DNA from: Spirodela intermedia
Lineage: Eukaryota; Streptophyta; Magnoliopsida; Alismatales; Araceae
Reading direction: 5' to 3'
Length of the DNA stretch: 64,000 nt
Assembly: GCA_902729315.2 (NCBI GenBank)
Contig: LR746272.1
Location: 8,024,827 to 8,088,826 of the forward strand
The position numbers were made by a program, and so were the translations under genes. Below, in pieces: positions 36,866-50,702 of the stretch. The first letter of the stretch is position 1. Each line of letters begins with the position of its first letter. Under the pieces are notes generated by a model. The model saw only the letters and a list, made by a program, of their open reading frames with translations. It searched no databases and was not told the DNA's origin.

Positions 36866-38260
36866 TCCGATTCCGGAGATCGAGTTTGGGAAGGACACTT
36901 ACGAAATCTAGACTGTAATCTTTCGCGGTGAGAAACGGGACGATGACCAGCCAGAAGACGCAGTCCGTCAGCATCACGGCGCCGCCACTCACCTGTTGAC
37001 ATACATGACGATGTTGGCTCAAAGGAGAGAGATGAGTTGCCACGTGGACTGCCACGTGGCAGGCCATTCTTATTGCCAGGTCACCAACCACCCATCGATT
37101 CCTAACTCGTTTAAAAGACCCATTTTTCCAACCTTCGAAACATAAAATATTTCAAAGTAATAGCACCTAGATTTGCTTAATTTACCTGGAAAATTATTTG
37201 GAAGGTGTGGGCCCAGAATCCAGCGAGTGGGCTTGCAAGATTTTCCTCTTCGGAGTCGCATCTCTCCATCATTGGATATATTTTCTCATTCTCCAGACTT
37301 GTTGGAGCGGCATACATTGGATTCTCCGCATCTGGGTGCGTGCCACGTGGCCTCTTGCACTCGGGTTGACCGAGGAGTTTACGGCACCCATAGCAGGATA
37401 AGAGAGACCCGATCTGCAAAAATCTAGTATTTTTAGGACTATCGCAAGAGAAAAATAAATAAATAAATAAATGTTTTAAAATATTATCGACTTACCCCGA
37501 AATAAAGAGTTACTAGCGCAAATGTCCACCTGTTGAACAGCCAGGATCACGTCAGTCAACGGCGCGCAAAAGGATTCATGCTACGTAGGGGGGCTAGATC
37601 TTAATTTCTTCAATTTTATGGGGATATAAAAATTCCATTCAACTTCGGATAAATATATCCTAACACAAGTAAAAATTTATGAACAAAATCCAAGAAAAAT
37701 CTAGCCCCATTTCAAATTAATTCGATAAGTTCAACCATGAAGTATTGTTATTATCATTATTCAAAATTAAATATATCTGCTCAATGAAACTTTGCTTGGA
37801 ATACGAAAGATTGATTTTTTTTTTTTGGAGGGGGGAGAAAATAATTAATAAAACTGGAAGAAAACCAGTGGTTTGCTTACTGGGTGTAGAAGTAGAACAT
37901 CTCTCCTCCCTGCGCCACGAGGTTGACGACGAGGAGCGCTGAGAGGACGGAGAAAGCCAAAACCCTGAAACCCAGCAACCAGGCGGGATGGATCTTCTCC
38001 AGACATGGCCTCCAGGTGTCCTCCTCGTAGAGGAGGGGCCCCCGAGGTTCATCTTGTTCTCGCTCTTCTCTCTCTCTCTCTTCTTCTCCGCTGGAGCGGG
38101 CTTCGGATCGGGAGATGGAGATGGCTGCCACGGTCACAGAGGAGAGGATCCAGAAGGCGCAGACCAGAACCCTCCAGTTCAGCCAGTAGGCGGCGGTGGT
38201 GGCGCCGACGGCCACCGCCGGCGGCCAGGGACGCTCCGAATCCCCTGCCGGTAGGTCCAT
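35605..38260 (-). CDS. Plant-specific multi-pass membrane protein (At1g10660/At5g62960 family)
   Basis: I recognise the family but know no biochemical function for it. Exons in transcription order are 37881-38260, 37496-37529, 37186-37413, 36903-36992, 36408-36473, 36176-36267, 35982-36029 and 35605-35725, giving 352 aa. Hydrophobic segments include AAYWLNWRVLVCAFWILSS, WLLGFRVLAFSVLSALLVV, WTFALVTLYFGIGSLLSCYG, VMLTDCVFWLVIVPF, MNAIFLLGDTALNSL, WFRISYFVLFTAVYVIFQW and YFSVGVMHVPCFAIFPLLI. Conserved family signatures are WRPCLEKIHPAWLL, YAAPTS, AGFWAHTFQIIFQ and WWPYPFLDLSSPYAPLWYF. Seven or so spans are expected, with a charged loop (RSSGEEEREREEREQD) after the first and a second hydrophilic loop in exon 3. 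The C terminus (LSRWFPQSYQLRKY) is intact. The intron at 36474-36902 holds the largest GA microsatellite of the window, and intron 36993-37185 has two G-boxes. Confidence 0.92.
35829..35872. repeat. (GA)n microsatellite
   Basis: About 22 GA units lie in the last intron of the membrane-protein gene, next to an AT run and a G-rich run at 35873-35884. Confidence 0.95.
36773..36862. repeat. (GA)n microsatellite, about 45 units
   Basis: This is the longest perfect dinucleotide run in the window. It sits in an intron 40 bases from the donor side of the exon at 36903-36992. All long open frames over it are artefacts of the repeat. Confidence 0.98.
37039..37060. promoter_or_regulatory. Two G-boxes 12 bp apart in an intron
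   Basis: CACGTG occurs at 37041-37046 and again at 37053-37058. The second sits in the 10-bp palindrome GCCACGTGGC. This is the core bound by plant bZIP and bHLH factors (ABF, HY5, PIF). Location in an intron makes function uncertain. Confidence 0.5.
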
Positions 38261-38394
38261 GGAGAGGCGGTTAGGGTTGAAATCGTTCCCGGAATGTGAA
38301 TCCTCGGAGGGAGATGGAGCGGAGTTTCTCAGAATGTTTGGAGGGTTGAATTCTGATCGAGGGCAGGGTGTTCGGAGGAAATCTGAGTTTGGAG

Positions 38395-38671
38395 AGAGAG
38401 AGAGAGAGAGAGAGCCCAGAATGCTTCTAGCGCAAGCTAAACTTCCTCCGCTTCTCTCGCCTGCATTCCAGGTGAAGGACGAGGAGATATAGAGCGGGGA
38501 CTAGAGAGAGAGAGGGCCCGGATGCTCTTCTGGCGTGTGCTAATCTTCTTCTGCGTCTCCCTCTCTCTCTTTGTAACATGGAGACGGGGATACAGGAACG
38601 GAGAGGGAGCCCCGGAGTGCTTCTAGCCTAAGCTAGTTTTCCTCCATTCCTCTCTCTAACATTCTAGGAGA

Positions 38672-38707
<36 letters not shown>

Positions 38708-38910
38708 ATTCTGGGTAGCTCAGGAGGAAGATCAGCTGACATTGGAAGCATTTCGGTTGAGAGAAAGGGAGAACCTACATTTGGACGTGGCATACCCACC
38801 ATCGTTAGAGAGGGGAGCATTCTGGGTAAGAAGCATTGTGGGTCTCTCACTCTCCCTCTCCCCCTCTATGTTTCACCTATGATGCTTCTTGCTCAAGCTT
38901 CCCTTCCTCT
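38395..38910. repeat. Degenerate repeats in the promoter of the membrane-protein gene
   Basis: The phrase GCCCAGAATGCTTCTAGCGC, then AAGCTAAACTTCCTCC (38414-38455), recurs in decayed form near 38515-38555, 38610-38650 and 38875-38912. Each copy is flanked by a GA run and a CT run. Inverted fragments (GCATTCTGGGTA) occur at 38706 and 38817. Confidence 0.75.
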
Positions 38911-39355
38911 CTCTCTCTCTCTCTCGCTAGACCCGTATTTCTGAGCCTCCGCATCAGAAAAAGAAGCATTTTTTTGACCGTACTGAATAAGGGACCAAGA
39001 GGAAGATATCGTTTGGCGGCGGGATTCTGAAATCACAGATTTTTATGGAAAAGCGCTCGTTCCAAACATGACTCAGGGGAAAAGAAAAAAATAAAGATAT
39101 CTAATTATGAAAATCGATAAATCTTCTCTGAGTAACAGCTGACAGAAGCCATGATTTACGCGTGGATTCATTCCCACGTTATCCGAGAGAACTTCTGACT
39201 AGATTTTGACCGCCAGCTCGTCCCGTGAGAGAGAGAGAGTCGGTAGTTCCTAGAAGGAACCTCGTCACGGGGTCGCGTGGGGGTTTGTGTTCTGACTCTG
39301 CGCGACTCCACGAAGCTTTGGGTACGTTTTGATGATTCAGAGTTTCAAGAAAGCG

Positions 39356-39393
<38 letters not shown>

Positions 39394-39605
39394 GATCGTC
39401 AGGTACTGACCGATGTCGAGATCAGATGAGTGAGAGAGGGAGAGTGATGTGAGGTTTGGTGCTACGTGAATGCTAAAGAGATTGATGGATAGGAGTGAGA
39501 CGGTTGTCTATAGACAGCAGATGAAGTTCCGGAAGGCTTCGTGAAAGCCGATAGAGAGAGAGAGTAACAGGGATGATCGCTCGAAAGCGGCCGCTTTCTG
39601 AAAAT

Positions 39606-39613
39606 CGATTGAG

Positions 39614-39659
<46 letters not shown>
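39606..39659. repeat. (GA)n microsatellite
   Basis: About 26 GA units run into a short GAA run at 39658-39672. Confidence 0.95.
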
Positions 39660-39661
<2 letters not shown>

Positions 39662-40278
39662 AGAAGAAGAAGAACAGTTTCATGTCCTTCCATTGAGATA
39701 CCCATCTCGCTATGTGGACAGCGGACACTGAGTGCCATGAAGGTAAACGCCATTACGTTCATATCGGGAGAAATAGATAGATAGATAGATAGAGAGCGCG
39801 CGCACGCGCGAGAGAGAGAGAGAGAACCTGTCATTTCTGGCGGCGATGGCGCTCGGTTGGGGAAGGCGACCTCAGCCCTGAGACAACAGGAAGGGATGCG
39901 CGAGAAAGAGAACGAGCTGGGGAAGACGGTTTCCCTGTTGCCGGGACGAAACGCCAGCTAGGTGGAGGCTGGCCAATCAGTTCGGAAACGCCCCTGAAGC
40001 TGCTCTCTCTCTTTCTCTCTCTACACACGCACACGAGGGTAGTGTGGCCAACCCCCCCCCCCCCCCAGATCTTGCTCACAACATAAACGTGGGACAAATG
40101 CACGAAATTTTCGGGGATATGAAGCAAAACTACGACTTTTGTAGACCAATCGGAAATACCCCAGACTGGAAGTCGACAATATTTACGCCAACTTCTGTCC
40201 TTGAAAAAAAATACATGATGTGGTTATACATCAAACGAAGGTTATATGCCTATGCCGGGAGGAACTAGGGCTGAATCT

Positions 40279-40860
40279 TCAAAGGAGCACGTCGACTTCA
40301 TCCCCAATGATGGAGAGAGAGAAGGGAGCGATGGCGACGTTGAAGGTTGGCGAGCCGACCCTGTCGATGTGCTTCATCTCAAAGTCCCCCTCCTAAACGA
40401 TTTCAGCAAAAAAACACAGCCGGATCAGGATTAGAGCCGAACGAAGATCCAGAAATCATGTTCAGGATAAATTATTAGGGTAAGATTAAGTAGCGATTAG
40501 CAATCACGGCGCAGATATCTTAATCCCATGCTTTGGTTCTCGTGGACAATGTCAGATGATTTTTAAACGCATTAAAGCAAACTAACGAGGCACATGAGAA
40601 CGCAGAAGAGCTCATATGGACCCGCCTGATTCAGAATTTCCATTTTTTTAAACGATTAAATAACCCAGGACTGATCTGCATCCATCATTGGCCGAGATAA
40701 ATCCATTCAGCGCTCACCATTCTCCCACTGGGAGTCGTCAGCGGGCATGCCGAGGAGTACTCAAACCCCGTGTTTGGAAGTATTACCGGCTGCTCTCCAA
40801 TCACACCAATCCCCCTGGCAAAAAGAGAGAGAGATATTGAGTGAGTGGGTGAGAGTGAGT

Positions 40861-40929
<69 letters not shown>

Positions 40930-42433
40930 GGACGCAGAGCAGGATGGCTGACCAGACGTTCTCGGTCCTCCCATTTTCATCGGTGATGATCCAATGTCTT
41001 CTCAGAAGCTGGACGGGCCGCTGAGAGTTATTGGTGATCCTGATTCGATAAGCGAACAAATACTGCCCTTTCAGCGGCTGACTCCGCCCCTCGATGTAGA
41101 CGCTCCTCACTTGCACCCGTACGCCCTTAAATAATATGCCATGAAACATCATCCACAGCTGGAACCATGATACTTTTGAACGCATGCATATGCCCTGATA
41201 AATCAAACGATCGATGATAAAACTATAAGAGCAATTTCGTGAATTGAATTGGATGCCATACGAGAGTGGTGGCGTCGCTGAAACATCTGAGCAGGGAATG
41301 CGGGGCCACAGCCTTGAGTTCATCCCTGTACCTCGCTGCATCCTGAGGATCCGACAGTAAATATTTCAATGGCGAGTAGAAATAAATCTTTTTTTGAAAA
41401 TATCTTATTTATTTTCGCAGAAGTATGAGCGAGGTGCGGCATGATTCTGTAACACGTGCTGTAACCACAGTCAGAAGTCAGAGCGCGGCTGACCTCAAAT
41501 CTCTCTTCCTCTACGGCTTCCTTCATCAATCTGCGGAGATGCAGCATGGGCTCCTCCTCTTCGAAGGATTTCAGAGAATCCCTTATTCTAGCAGCTTCTT
41601 CATAATTCTGCAGGAGACAGGAAAATGAGAAAGATGGAGGATTTTTATCATTTTTCCCATTAAAGATGTTAAATCTTGGAGAGGACCGGCGTAATGAGGC
41701 ATTTTTTTTCCTTCACATCAGAATTACCCCCCACAGATCGCATCAGGAGATGCTAACAGGAACGAAGTTAGCATTTGGGTGAGTTGTCTTGTTCTTCCCT
41801 CTTTTGTGATGATCTTCAAACAATGATTCAGAACCCAAATATAAATTATTTCCATGAAGACGAAAAATCCCTACACTACATCTTAGGTACTACATCACAT
41901 CCATCTCTATCTACTTAAAGACGCCCGTAATACCTTCATCCTGCGCGTATAAAATGAATTTACAGTCCATTTCATAACAATGAGTAAACTCGGTCTGAAC
42001 ACGGAATGTATCCTCTGGGTGAAAATCGAATTGCGGAGAACCAGATATCTCGTCAGAGATAGACCGGGAAATGGAAATGTCCGAGGGGAAGATCCGATTA
42101 TACTAAGGCAAAGCCCACCGATCGAGTACCAAAATGGAAATCTGAAGAGAGAACCAGAGAGGAATCCCCAACCTCGAATTTCGCGGCGACGGCGAGCTGC
42201 TGCTTCAGCAGGGCGTACTTCTGGGTCCTCGACAGGATCGAACCCGCCGACGAGGTGTTCTTGCCCCCGTCCCTCCCCTGCGCGGAATTAGGTTCCGGCG
42301 AGGATGAAGAGGGCTGAGAAGGCAAGCAGGCTGCCACCCGGAATACCTTCTCGGTCTCCCTCCCGCACTGCACTTGCCTCCTTCCTACGCACAGGTTGAA
42401 ACCCGGCGTCATCTTCAGGCCCAAAGATTGCAT
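40279..42433 (-). CDS. UVR-motif and ApaG (DUF525) domain protein, probably plastid-targeted
   Basis: Exons in transcription order are 42173-42433, 41494-41607, 41262-41342, 40953-41125, 40718-40814 and 40279-40392, giving 279 aa. The first 60 or so residues are basic and Ser-rich and could be a transit peptide. A UVR-like paired-helix region follows (YEEAARIRDSL, LRRLMKEAVEEERFEDAARY, RDEL), a motif known from UvrB/UvrC and Clp adaptors. The C-terminal half is an ApaG domain with VRVQVRSVYIEGRSQP, YLFAYRIRITNNSQRPVQLL, RHWIITDENGRTENVWG, GVIGEQPVILPNTGFEYSSA, CPLTTPSG, and a closing FEMKHID...APFSL. ApaG folds are Ig-like and also occur in the F-box protein SKIP16 and in POLDIP2. The function of the plant UVR-ApaG type is not known to me. 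An intronic GA tract (40868-40924) follows the exon at 40953-41125. Confidence 0.9.
40868..40924. repeat. (GA)n microsatellite in the ApaG gene
   Basis: About 28 GA units lie between the exons 40718-40814 and 40953-41125. Confidence 0.95.
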
Positions 42434-43548
42434 CCTCTCTCTCTCTCTCCCTCACCCTCTCCTTCTCGCTAAGATCTTTCAACTGGGGGTGGTGCGCTAA
42501 AAATCTGGCCTTCTGGGTCAAGAAGACCCACCTGCGAGGGGAATAAGATTCTTTCTCTAAAACTCTCGCTCCCTCTCTCCCCCCTCTCTCTCTCTCCACG
42601 TCCGCTGGTGCGTGGTGAGGAGGGTGGAGAGGCCTCCCTCGGAAAATATATGGGGACATAAGTGGTCGCCGTCTTTCGAGGGCCCCACCGTCGTCGCACC
42701 CCTCCATAAGATCTCTGCCTTTCGCGGGCAAGAAGACGACACGTCATGTTTCTCAGGAGACCACGGATCCCTTCTCGCCACGTGTTGGCTTCCGGCTAAG
42801 CCACGTACTCTCAAAGATCACCAATTTCTGGAGGATTTAGCCCATATTATAATTTTTTTTACGGTGCTTCCTTTTGGGGACATTATTTATTATTTTTGAA
42901 ATTTTATGCGATTCACTTTATTTTGATTGCAATTAAATATGAAAAATAGATGAAGGTCCCAACGCGCTTGGCAGACTTTAACTTGGGCCAGATACTAAGG
43001 CCCACATTAAAGGTTAGAAAAACCATCGAGAAGAAGCCAAGGAGAGGCCGGCCGTCGGCAGCTGGCGGCGCCGCCGTGCGAAGTAGAAGAAGGCGCTGGA
43101 AGTGCCAGTCGGCCGAGAGGACGAGGAGGTAGGTGTGACGATATAAAGGTGGAGGAAATGGAAGGCCTGGGGAGGCTGAAGGCATTTAAGAGGGGAAACC
43201 CGCAGAGGAAATTAGAATGGGGGGGTGGAGCAAACGCCATATCTGGGCAACGATCTAAACAGGAGAGGACAAGTTGGGGAGCCAAATGCTGCAAAGATTC
43301 CTCCTTTCTCTCTCTAGACTCTCTTCTACAGGAACCCACATGCACGCCTTCCTCAGCACACCCTCGTTTTCGCACGCTTCACAAAGCTGGTCGTGTTTTG
43401 GCGCTTGCAGGCCCGAAGAGGGTGTGAAACTTGAGGCGGAGAGGAGTTATTGTAGACGTATAGAGATGGGGGAGGTGGGGGGGGGGAGGAGAGAGTGACG
43501 AGGTTTGCAATGGGGCTTTTTCCCATGCAAGTTTCTGCCCCCGTTCAC

Positions 43549-43594
<46 letters not shown>
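43549..43594. repeat. (CT)n(CA)n compound microsatellite
   Basis: About twelve CT units are joined to about eleven CA units, about 450 bp before the INO start. Its reverse complement has the same (TG)n(AG)n order as two other tracts nearby. Confidence 0.95.
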
Positions 43595-43810
43595 TAACAC
43601 TTCTGTGCCGGCTTTTTCTGACAGTGTGATGGGAGATTGATGTGGATAAGGGAAGTTTGGATAGTTTTCTTGGTCAAATAATCATAACGTAATCATTAGT
43701 CGAGTTTTACTTTAATTTGGATATAAAAGAGATAACACATTTCCATTCACCAGTAAAAAACCTAACAAAAAAGCCTATTTCGTCTCAGTCATACCCAGCA
43801 ACATTTGATT

Positions 43811-43835
43811 CTCTCTCTCTCTCTCTCTCTCTCTC
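43811..43835. promoter_or_regulatory. CT/GA tract in the INO promoter, candidate BPC-binding element
   Basis: A run of twelve CT units lies 112 bp upstream of the TATA box and about 205 bp upstream of the ATG. Basic pentacysteine proteins were identified as binders of GA-rich elements in the Arabidopsis INO promoter, so this tract is in a suggestive place. GA/CT tracts are, however, common throughout this window. Confidence 0.45.
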
Positions 43836-43946
43836 ACCTCCCACCCCCCTCAATCGAAAAGAAAATCGTTCTAATTAGAGATAGACAAGGATGTAAGGAG
43901 TGCAAGTTCACCAGGAAGTCCTTTGTCTCATCTCCCTCTTTCCCTC

Positions 43947-43954
43947 TATATAAA
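43947..43954 (+). promoter_or_regulatory. TATA box of INO
   Basis: TATATAAA follows a pyrimidine-rich stretch and lies 86 bases before the ATG at 44040. That leaves room for a leader of about 55 bases. Confidence 0.65.
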
Positions 43955-44039
43955 TTCGTTCTCCTACAACGAGCAGTCCCTGGTCCTCTCTCTCCTTTCT
44001 CCCCTCTTTCCAGTACTTCCTCCTGCATCCCAAAGTGCG

Positions 44040-45988
<1,949 letters not shown>

Positions 45989-46727
45989 GAGGTTTGGCTG
46001 AGACGATCTCCATCACTGGATCTATACAGCTTTCTCTCACTTGCTAGCTTGCACTCCTCTCTTACTCGGCTTCATTACTTTCTCTCTGATCAGACGGATT
46101 TCACGCAACGGTAATCATCCCGGGGGCAGCTCGTGAGCCATTTCATTCGAGTCGTTTGGATCGAAGGAAATCTATCTGTCTGCTTCTGAAGAAGCCCCTA
46201 TTTATGTTTTATCCACAAGATTTCGAAAGAAAATCATAGCTTTCCCATACACAGTGACGAACAGATGGTTTCTAGAATATTTACCGCCGGTTTGCCTTGA
46301 TGGGTTCATGCTCGTAGGCTAGAAAACACGGTAGAAATATTTTCTTTCGCCATACATGCCTGGCATAGCTTCTTACACGCTCTTTTCCTTCATCTTAGAA
46401 GGAAAAAATAAAGACAATATATTTTCTAGTAAAGCATAGAGAAATTTGAATCTTGCGTGGGCATCAAAAAGGTGGAGCGGTTCTTGCTAGGCTGCTCATG
46501 GCGCTGACTTCCTCGATCGTAGAGAGATCATCTACATTACATCTCCATTGTTTCCGTCTTGAGAAACTTGGGATTCTCGGATGAGCTTTATCTGATTGAG
46601 ATAATGTATTTCTGGATTTAGCCACCTTCGGAAGAAAAAGTTGCTAGAAAATAACTTAAATTTAGAGATGTTTACTGGAAAGAGGTAAAAAATGGGTCGA
46701 ATTTTTTGTATAACGGCTATAAATGTG
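45989..46727. other. Tail-to-tail spacer between INO and the TIGR01589 gene
   Basis: These are the 3' flanks of the two convergent genes. It is AT-rich and I saw no gene or repeat of note. Confidence 0.5.
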
Positions 46728-46911
46728 CTAGTGAATGGAGTAAGAAGGCCGCAAGGACTCACAAACTGAAGGCCTGATTGATATTTCTCGGAAGTACTCA
46801 TGAAAGAAGCTTCTGTTCTCTTTTAGCAGTTCTTTCCACACTGCAGCAATCAACCATAACCTCAATACTTGGGGGAGAGATAGAGAGGTACAGATGAGTG
46901 AGTGAATGAGT

Positions 46912-47000
<89 letters not shown>

Positions 47001-47283
47001 CAGACCGGTGAGGGTGATGAGCGGTCGAATGCCGGCGCGCCTGGCGAGGGCATGGACGGTGTCGTCCCAGCTCATGCGGAGGACCAAGCACTTCTCAATC
47101 AAATGCTGAACCTGCACATCCGCTCTTCAGCTCTTCGTACCCATGAAACATGGCGGATTCTCCAAACGGAGACCAGGAAGTATCGAAATCGTAGTTCAAG
47201 CATACCATTCTGATGTACCCTCGGGGATCGCAGTGGAAGCAGGGAAGCCCGTGGTCGCGGTGCCTCTCATGTCCGCACCACAT
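46728..47283 (-). CDS. Small plant-specific TIGR01589 domain protein
   Basis: Exons in transcription order are 47206-47283, 47006-47111 and 46728-46840, giving 98 aa. The core, YIRMVQHLIEKCLVLRMSWD, then RRAGIRPLITLTVWKELLKE and NRSFFHEYF, is the TIGR01589 (A_thal_3526) domain. It is a short helical domain found only in plants. Relatives in Arabidopsis (RPGE proteins) are reported to repress photosynthetic genes by interfering with GLK factors. Whether this copy does so is unknown. The N-terminal 20 residues are rich in His and Cys (WCGHERHRDHGLPCFHC), a possible metal-binding lead. I chose the ATG at 47283 because the frame upstream runs into a GA repeat and low-complexity sequence. Intron 2 contains a TG/GA compound microsatellite. 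Confidence 0.82.
46914..46995. repeat. (GT)n(GA)n compound microsatellite
   Basis: About twelve GT units followed by about twenty-nine GA units lie in intron 2 of the TIGR01589 gene. Confidence 0.97.
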
Positions 47284-47573
47284 CTCCAAACCCAGGTACT
47301 GTAACCAGAGGAATCCCTCAATGAAGAAGAAGAGGACAAGCGCGAAGGGCGACGGACAGAAGAGAGGAAGAGTACAAAAAGCGAAAAGTGCACAGCTCCT
47401 GAGGTGGAGAGGGAGGGAGATATTTGTGGTTATATATGGAGGAAGGGCGGGTACTCGACCGGCGCAGAGGAGGGCTCCGTCGTTATTATCCACAGAATAT
47501 CTAAGCGAAGGGCCAAAAGCGCAGGGCAATCCAAAGCTCGGATTCACCTCATCCTGTCCAGGGATAAGAGAAA

Positions 47574-47615
<42 letters not shown>

Positions 47616-48227
47616 GTATGGTCTGTGCCTCCAGCTGACATTCTCGCCAAACACCCACCGGTGTTCCATTGGTAACCCCTCAAAGAACTCGGTTTGGCCG
47701 GGTCAACTGGGCCTCTTAGATCGGACTCCTGCTTCCAACTGCGTCGAGCTCTACCCCCCTTCGTCATTGCCAATAAGTGCAGATATTTTGGGTAAGCTGC
47801 ACGATGGGCCCCACCGAGAACCTCGCCTCAGATCTACTGGATATGCCGCCAATAGGCACTCTCCACTTCGCTTTCCGTACCCAAGCCGCCAATCATAGGA
47901 TATCCCTACAGGGTGTGCCCGCCCTCAATTCCTCGGCTACCTAGACCTCATTGTGGGGTAGTCAACGAGCCGGGCCGGGCCGGGCCAAGCCCGACTTGGC
48001 AGCTATTCAAAGGATTAAACCCCGTCCGAGTCCAGATCAATCTCATACGTCCTTAGTGTCCAATGAGCATATTATGACAGTTGACTAAATGTTTCGATGA
48101 AATACATAAAAGTGCAAGCCCATCAATTTTTTTCTCTTTCTTGGTTAAAAAAACCAAGGGACATCAATCGATCATACACTCGTGAGGAAGAAAGACTCTG
48201 CGTGCTGGGCGGCGCTGGCTGGAGAGG
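47284..48227. other. Upstream region of the TIGR01589 gene and 3' flank of RPB10
   Basis: A GA run lies at 47577-47611. The long minus-strand frame 47095-47658 passes through it without coding character. TGGGCC/AAGCCC-type motifs occur near 47700 and 47970-47995. No other gene was seen. Confidence 0.5.
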
Positions 48228-50323
<2,096 letters not shown>

Positions 50324-50702
50324 CTTCGCGCTCTGGGCTCGACTCCAAATACACCACGCGTTCTCGGGCCCCAGGTTCCTTAAAAAGAATATAGATTACA
50401 GGGTTTCCATTAGTCCCTTTTCCTCATAATAATTACAAAATAAATCTATATTAAATTTATTTATTCATATACTCAAAAAACATGAGAGTCCGTGGCACAG
50501 GTGTACAAATAGACATTTCCTTAAGAACCCTATTTATAATGTTATTTACTTAATACTCTATAAAAACGCAGCGTATTTATTTATATGTTCCCCCTCCTTC
50601 CCCGGCCAGTCGATGTTATAGAGTGGTGCACATCAGTCGCTCGACGAAAGTCCCCAGAAGAAGAGGAGAAGAAGAGGAACAAGGAGGAGAAGAAGAAGAA
50701 AT
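50324..50702. promoter_or_regulatory. Bidirectional promoter of RPB10 and TRM61
   Basis: This 379-bp spacer separates two divergent start codons. TATAAAAA at 50559-50566 is about 137 bp before the TRM61 ATG. The RPB10 side is AT-poor near 50330-50370. No other feature fits between them. Confidence 0.7.

Larger units (their letters stand above)
38261..40278. other. Upstream region of the membrane-protein gene and 3' flank of the ApaG gene
   Basis: This 2-kb interval is dominated by GA/CT tracts and a degenerate repeat. Open frames such as 39462-39834 and 39831-40127 run through GA repeats and have no family resemblance. A C-only run of 14 or so bases lies at about 40051-40067. Confidence 0.5.
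42434..43946. other. Divergent upstream region of the ApaG gene and INO
   Basis: A G-box CACGTG at 42779-42784 lies about 350 bp before the ApaG start. A (CT)n(CA)n tract is at 43549-43594 and a (CT)n tract at 43811-43835. I see no gene. Open frames at 42288-42814 and 43007-43427 have no recognisable content. Confidence 0.5.

Noticed and set aside
36701-37091. Open frames on both strands around 36.7-37.1 kb
   Set aside because: They exist only because a 90-bp GA/CT run has no stop codon in any of its frames.
47095-47658. 187-codon minus-strand frame
   Set aside because: Only its last part (from the ATG at 47283) is coding. Upstream it runs through a GA repeat and low-complexity text without homology.
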